Positions 59,641 through 64,000 of a stretch of DNA of 64,000 nucleotides are shown in pieces. Position numbers and translations under genes: made by a program. Within the stretch, counting starts at the first letter, position 1. Every line of letters begins with the position of its first letter. Under the pieces are notes generated by a model. The model did not search any database and was not told the origin of the DNA. It saw only the letters and a list, made by a program, of their open reading frames with translations. Where the stretch lies: positions 68,415,245-68,479,244 of the forward strand of contig CM060175.1 in NCBI GenBank assembly GCA_030549775.1, written 5' to 3'. The DNA is from Tamarix chinensis (Eukaryota; Streptophyta; Magnoliopsida; Caryophyllales; Tamaricaceae).

Positions 59641-61065
59641 TCCAATAAAGTCCTTGACATTTCCATTAAGCTTTTAGTATTCTTGAAAGTTCCAATTTAA
59701 TTATGGAACTATCACAAGTTCTCTTTTTATTTCCAACTTGTCTTACTATCAGATAACCTTTATCTAGGATTAATTAGAAACTCCTTTAGCCTTTTTTACT
59801 TGATTAGTCACAAGCTCCTTGTCAAAAGATACAATATTTGTAAGTGGTGCTTGATAAGACTCCCCTTACTAGAGTCATTCTTATCCTTGTCGTAAGGCTT
59901 CAAGTGACTTACATAGAACACCAGATGAATCTTGAGCTTTAGTGGTAACTCCAACTTAGATGAAGTCCTTCCAACTTTCTTCACACTCGGGTATGTCCCT
60001 TTATACCTTTGTGCAAAGCCCTATTGTACTTCTTGTAAGCCTTAAATTGTTGTGTCAAAAGCATCACTATGACTTCAATTCCCACTTGGAATGCCTTGGT
60101 CTCCCTCTTATTGTTTGCCAACTTATTCATCTTATTAGAAACCTCTTTTAGGTTTTCCTTAGCCACGTCTAGCTGCTTGTCCCACCCCTTTGCATATTTG
60201 AATGCTACATGGCTAGGTTTTGTGTACTCCTTAGCTAACCCCTATAGTGAGGTGGGTTGCTAACCCATTATCAACTTGAATGAACTTTTATGTGTTGTTT
60301 CACTCATCTAGAGATTATAGGAGAATGGGGAAACATCTAACATCTTTGCCCAATGTCTAGTTGGCGTTCACAAAATGCTTTAAGTAAATCTCCAATAAGT
60401 AATTCACTTGCACGGTCTAGAAATCAATTTGTGGGTGGAATCTTGTGGAGAAGTGAAGATTGCCCATGAGCATGAACAACCCCCTCCAAACATCCCTTAT
60501 GAAGTGTGTGTCTTGGTCACTTATGATGGTCCAAAGAATGCCCTAGTAATTCACCAAATGCTTGAAGAATAGGCACCAAACTTCCTTAGCTGTAGAATAT
60601 CATGGGACCAAAATGAAAGTTCCATACTTACAGAATCTGTCCACCGCTACCATGATGGAGCCACATCCCTCTGATATATGTAGTGCCGAGATGAAGTCCA
60701 TGGAGATGCTCTTCCATGACTTCTCTGGTATAGAAAGAGGCTCAAGTAAATTGGCTGACCTGCTTTGCTCTACCTAGTCTTGTCTACACACAAGATAAGT
60801 CTTCACGTATACCTCCACATCATCCTACATGTAGGCTAATATTAGGATAATATTAGGATTTCTTGATTAAAGATAAGGTCCTATGTATACTAGGATGTCC
60901 AAACCACTTTGATTAATGACACTCCCTTAGCATATTCCACCTTAGATTACCCTACTTCAATATATAGAGCCAACAATCAAGTGTATAGAGCAAGTTGTCT
61001 TACACCCAAAACCTTTAAATACTTCCAACCTTATCCAACTTTGCCAAATTCTTTACTAATTGATC
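59641..61065 (-). pseudogene. Gypsy element 2: integrase (decayed)
   Basis: The minus strand gives the linker NLAKLDKVGS near 61030. It then gives a zinc-finger remnant ending VKTYLVCRQD near 60790, the first acidic motif SISMDFISALHISEG near 60670-60715, the second IISDQDTHF near 60500-60530, then MGNLHFSTRFHPQ and LLEIYLKHFVNAN near 60370-60400. Its C-terminal segment VMLLTQQFKAYKKYNRALHK lies at about 60015-60075. It is related to gypsy element 1 (Reina-like chromovirus) but diverged from it and crossed by stops. About 59641-59860 has no clear coding signal. Confidence 0.8.
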
Positions 61066-61925
61066 CTTGATGTATGCTATTATTATGTGGTTTATTATAT
61101 ACTTATACAAGCATTTTATTCAGCTTGCTATATACTATGCTTTATATCCCTTTTTGTTCAAGCTATAGTTTCTTAGTTAAGCGTTGCAAATTATATTAAT
61201 TTGAGGCTAAATAAAGTATAAATCCAAGAAAAAAGAAGATTGTAGATGACATTGAAATAAATATTTTTATTTGGGTGATAAGTACTCATTTGGAATTATT
61301 CATACAAAAAGGAGCTAAAATAAGGTGCTTTGGAGAAAAATGTAAGCAACAATGGGCTCAAAATACATGGTTCGCTAAGATAATAATGTATAGCTAAGAA
61401 GAATCAAACTTTCAAGCATGATTTATTCATAATTTGGAAAATTTTCAAATATGAAAGTTATATATCCCTTCATCAACTTTCTAACAAATTTTGAATCACT
61501 TCATCCTGATCTTGGACAAATATGTTATGACCAAAATACGAAAAGTTATTAGAATGAAAAAGAAATGCCAATAAAGAGTCAAATACAATAATATCGTGTT
61601 GTTTAACACGATTGTGTTGAGTCCAAATCTTCTTGTTGCATAAATTATTCAATTTGAATCTTTTGAACATTATATCTAATCTTGTGAATGATATATTACA
61701 TGATTTTAGATCAAAATTAAACACTCTCTAATGCTTATAAATTCATCATACACTCAAGAGCTCCAACACACACACACACACACATAATTAGCCCCCCATA
61801 TCTCAAGCTTAGGGTTTTCATTAATTACATTCAAGACTTTACTATTCTAATTCAAGATTGCTAATTTATGCAAGATTCAAGCTTTATATTCAAATTGAGC
61901 ATGTTATGTTCAATTATTAGTATGC
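61066..61925. other. Unrecognised 860-bp block inside gypsy element 2
   Basis: It replaces most of the reverse transcriptase and all of RNase H, which should lie between the RT start (61926) and the integrase linker (61065). It is AT-rich, has a (CA)n run at about 61766-61784 and the phrase AAACCCTAAGCTTGAGAT on the minus strand, and codes for nothing I recognise. It may be a solo LTR of another family, since its left end reads TTGATGTATGC. I found no matching target duplication. Confidence 0.4.
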
Positions 61926-62205
61926 TCTTTACTATCACCTTATTTAGTGCTTTATAGCTAATGCACATCCAGAGACCTCCATCGTGTTTCTTTTAGAACA
62001 ACACCAGGGAACCAAATAGGGATTTGGATGGCCTTATAAATCCTTCATCCAATAAATGCTTGAGTTTTTTCCTTAATTCTTCTAACTCGATAATGACCGT
62101 CCTATAAGGTCCCATAGCTAGATGCTTTAGAGCCTAGTTCCAACTCAATCACATGGTTTATCTCCTTTCTAGGTGGGAGCTTTAGGCACATTCGAGATTG
62201 GACCT
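61926..62205 (-). pseudogene. Gypsy element 2: start of reverse transcriptase
   Basis: The minus strand reads INHVIELELGSK (about 62150-62190). It then shifts frame to ELEELRKKLKHLLDEGFIRP (about 62050-62110) and ends KKHDGGLWMCISYKALNKV near 61930-61990. This is the N-terminal part of a Ty3/gypsy reverse transcriptase, which stops at the 61925 junction. Confidence 0.85.
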
Positions 62206-62860
62206 AATGGGTGAGGGCTCTTCATTAAATATGGTCAAGTAAGTGATATCCCCCTTCTTGAGTCCCTCAGATATTTGCATAGTTAAAAGTAGCTTAGGCT
62301 CAACTTCTCATAAACTAAGAACACAACATAGGACTCTTGCCCCTTATAGATCTGCATGATAGTGGGCGTACCTTACCGATGAACTCCACGCCAAGAACTA
62401 TCTTAAATTAATTCATGGTTACAACCATCAAGTCCACCATACCTTTCCATTCAGCCAAGAGCCAACCAAATGGGTGCCACACAAGCAACACCAAGGATAT
62501 GCATGGAAGTTGAGTTCATGATCTTCATCTAACTAATCTTCTTGGAAAATCTGATTTCAAGTCTTGTGGCCTCCCCTTCAACCAAAATTTTATGAGGGAC
62601 TCCTATGTCCACTAACACCTTAGTTTCTCCATTGTTCACATTGGTTCCAACACACATCAAGCCCCTATATGACTTGATACCCTATTTTGGTATCTTTAAG
62701 TCCTTAGCCATCTCCTTAGGCTCCAACCTGGCCTTCACCTTTAGTGAGTTAAGGAACCACATAGAACCTACATGCACTTCCTTCTCACTAGATGAAATTT
62801 ATTTGAAGGAACTAATAAGAGTATTTAATTGCTTTCTCTTGGGAAACTAAATGGATAGAC
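62206..62860 (-). pseudogene. Gypsy element 2: protease region (decayed)
   Basis: On the minus strand, NNGETKVLVDIGVPHKIL (about 62590-62645) aligns with the aspartic protease entry of plant gypsy elements. The catalytic D-T/S-G reads D-I-G, so the site is lost. Stops follow. Confidence 0.65.
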
Positions 62861-63276
62861 GGTCACCTAGGCACATGAAGCACTTATATCTTTTAGGGTG
62901 ATCCTTGCCTCTATCATGCTTCCCCTTGTACTTAGGTAGGAATCCTTCCTTGTGGCTTTCTCCCCACACCTTTTTCCATACCACCCTTCTTAGGTTTTCC
63001 TTATAATTTTTCTAGAACTCAATAAGGGACTTTGCTTCGCTTATGGATGAAAAAAGGTTTTGGACATTACATTACCTCAACTCTTGTTGTGCCCATGACT
63101 ATAACCCATCCATAAAGTATAGGAGGTGGTTCTTCTCCTACATGTCCAGTATCTCAAGCATCAAAGAGTCGTAATCCTTGATCTAGTCCTTGTTACTACC
63201 ACTATGATTCAAGCTCCTCAACTTTTTTTATAACAACCTCCTCCACATTCATGGGGTAGAGTTGGTTCTTAAGTTA
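62861..63276 (-). pseudogene. Gypsy element 2: gag with CCHC remnant (decayed)
   Basis: Minus-strand frames read DYDSLMLEILDM (about 63140-63175), NHLLYFMDGL and CNVQNLFSSISEAKSLIEF (about 63020-63080). The knuckle remnant KCFMCLGDRLSI follows at about 62850-62885. This is the capsid end and nucleocapsid of chromovirus gag. The solo-type LTR at 63277 cuts its 5' part. Confidence 0.7.
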
Positions 63277-64000
63277 TGTAATACCCCATAATTTTAATCC
63301 CTAATTTATTCTTTTAGTTACCATTATTTTCATATCTTTTCTATCAAATGCAATACTCCATAATTTTAAGTACTTAATTTATATATAATCATAGTAATAA
63401 TAATGGTTTATATTATAGTTACTATTACTATAATCATGGGTTGATTATAGAGTTATAATAAATAGTAGTAGTTATGGAATAGTTCATCAAGTTAAATTTA
63501 ATTTGATAACTTAAAATTTACCTTTATTATTTCTTATAATTTTCTAGCTTAATATTATATAACTTATCACCTTTCAACTACTATAAATACTTTGGTAACT
63601 CAACCACCATTGATTATTGATAGTTCCTTTTCTTAATCATAAAGTTCTATATTTGACTCATATTTTAGGCAAGATTCATTCTATCTAGTTGGAGAAAATT
63701 ATAGAATATCTAATTTGCCTATTAAACTAATTACTCTAATTTTTAATTACCAAGAGTCATAATATTAGCAATATTACCCATGAATTACACATTGGGAACT
63801 AATGGAATGAATCCCCATATCTTCTTCCTTGTTATCTTCTTTTTCATTGGTGAATGTATCATATGAATTTATCCTGATATGCCTATAAATATATCTCAAA
63901 GTAGAGAGAAGCTATATTAACCTATTATTTTCTTTCACGGATGAATTTTATTTTCATACTCCCTTTCATATTCGACTTGAACTTCATTATATCGATATCA
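63277..64000 (+). mobile_element. LTR start, copy E (runs off the window)
   Basis: It starts TGTAATACCCCATAATTTTA, sharing its first eleven bases with LTR copy D (26369) and with the Cassandra LTR, and is followed by AT-rich sequence. It interrupts gypsy element 2 gag. A near-repeat of its first 30 or so bases (ATGCAATACTCCATAATTTTA) lies at 63348-63368, so the start is partly duplicated. The far end is not in the window. Confidence 0.6.

Overview
The window is nuclear DNA from a flowering plant, most likely a eudicot. It holds two intron-rich, plant-type genes with GT-AG introns, set in AT-rich DNA made mostly of decayed plant transposable elements. I cannot name the species.

Layout. Positions 1-18599 form a nest of retrotransposons. 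There is the 3' part of a long LTR (1-2459) inside a minus-strand LTR fragment (2460-3251), which itself cuts the 3' LTR of a Ty3/gypsy chromovirus (minus, 3252-6075). A LINE ORF1 fragment (minus) abuts that. Next comes a Ty1/copia element (minus, 7932-18599), which hosts a Cassandra-type solo LTR carrying 5S rRNA sequence (8844-9147) and a 3.9-kb solo LTR with perfect target-site duplications (13763-17621). The first host gene, an EGY2-like chloroplast S2P protease (plus, coding span 20075-25419), follows a short upstream region that contains a TTA-flanked MITE. Then an L1-type LINE (plus) is split by one solo LTR (26369-30031) and by a second with perfect duplications (31312-36219). A TIR element (39520-40379), a LINE RNase H relic (42490-43040) and a decayed PIF/Harbinger element (minus, about 44452-47000) come next. 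The second host gene is PRP8, the U5 snRNP core splicing factor (plus, 48435-58932, 16 coding exons, 2,360 residues), and it looks fully intact. The window ends in a second gypsy chromovirus (minus, about 59340-63276), which is broken by an 860-bp unknown block and by another LTR that runs off the window.

Function. The two host genes are unrelated: one is predicted to act in chloroplast membranes, the other in the nuclear spliceosome. I see no novel multi-gene system. The most notable points are in the EGY2-like gene. The zinc motif HExxH reads QELGH, and a 7-A run in exon 2 puts the frame one base short, so the gene is either a sequence or assembly artefact, a catalytically dead paralogue, or an early pseudogene. 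The second most notable is a six-copy palindromic repeat array kept in all three copies of one solo-LTR family.
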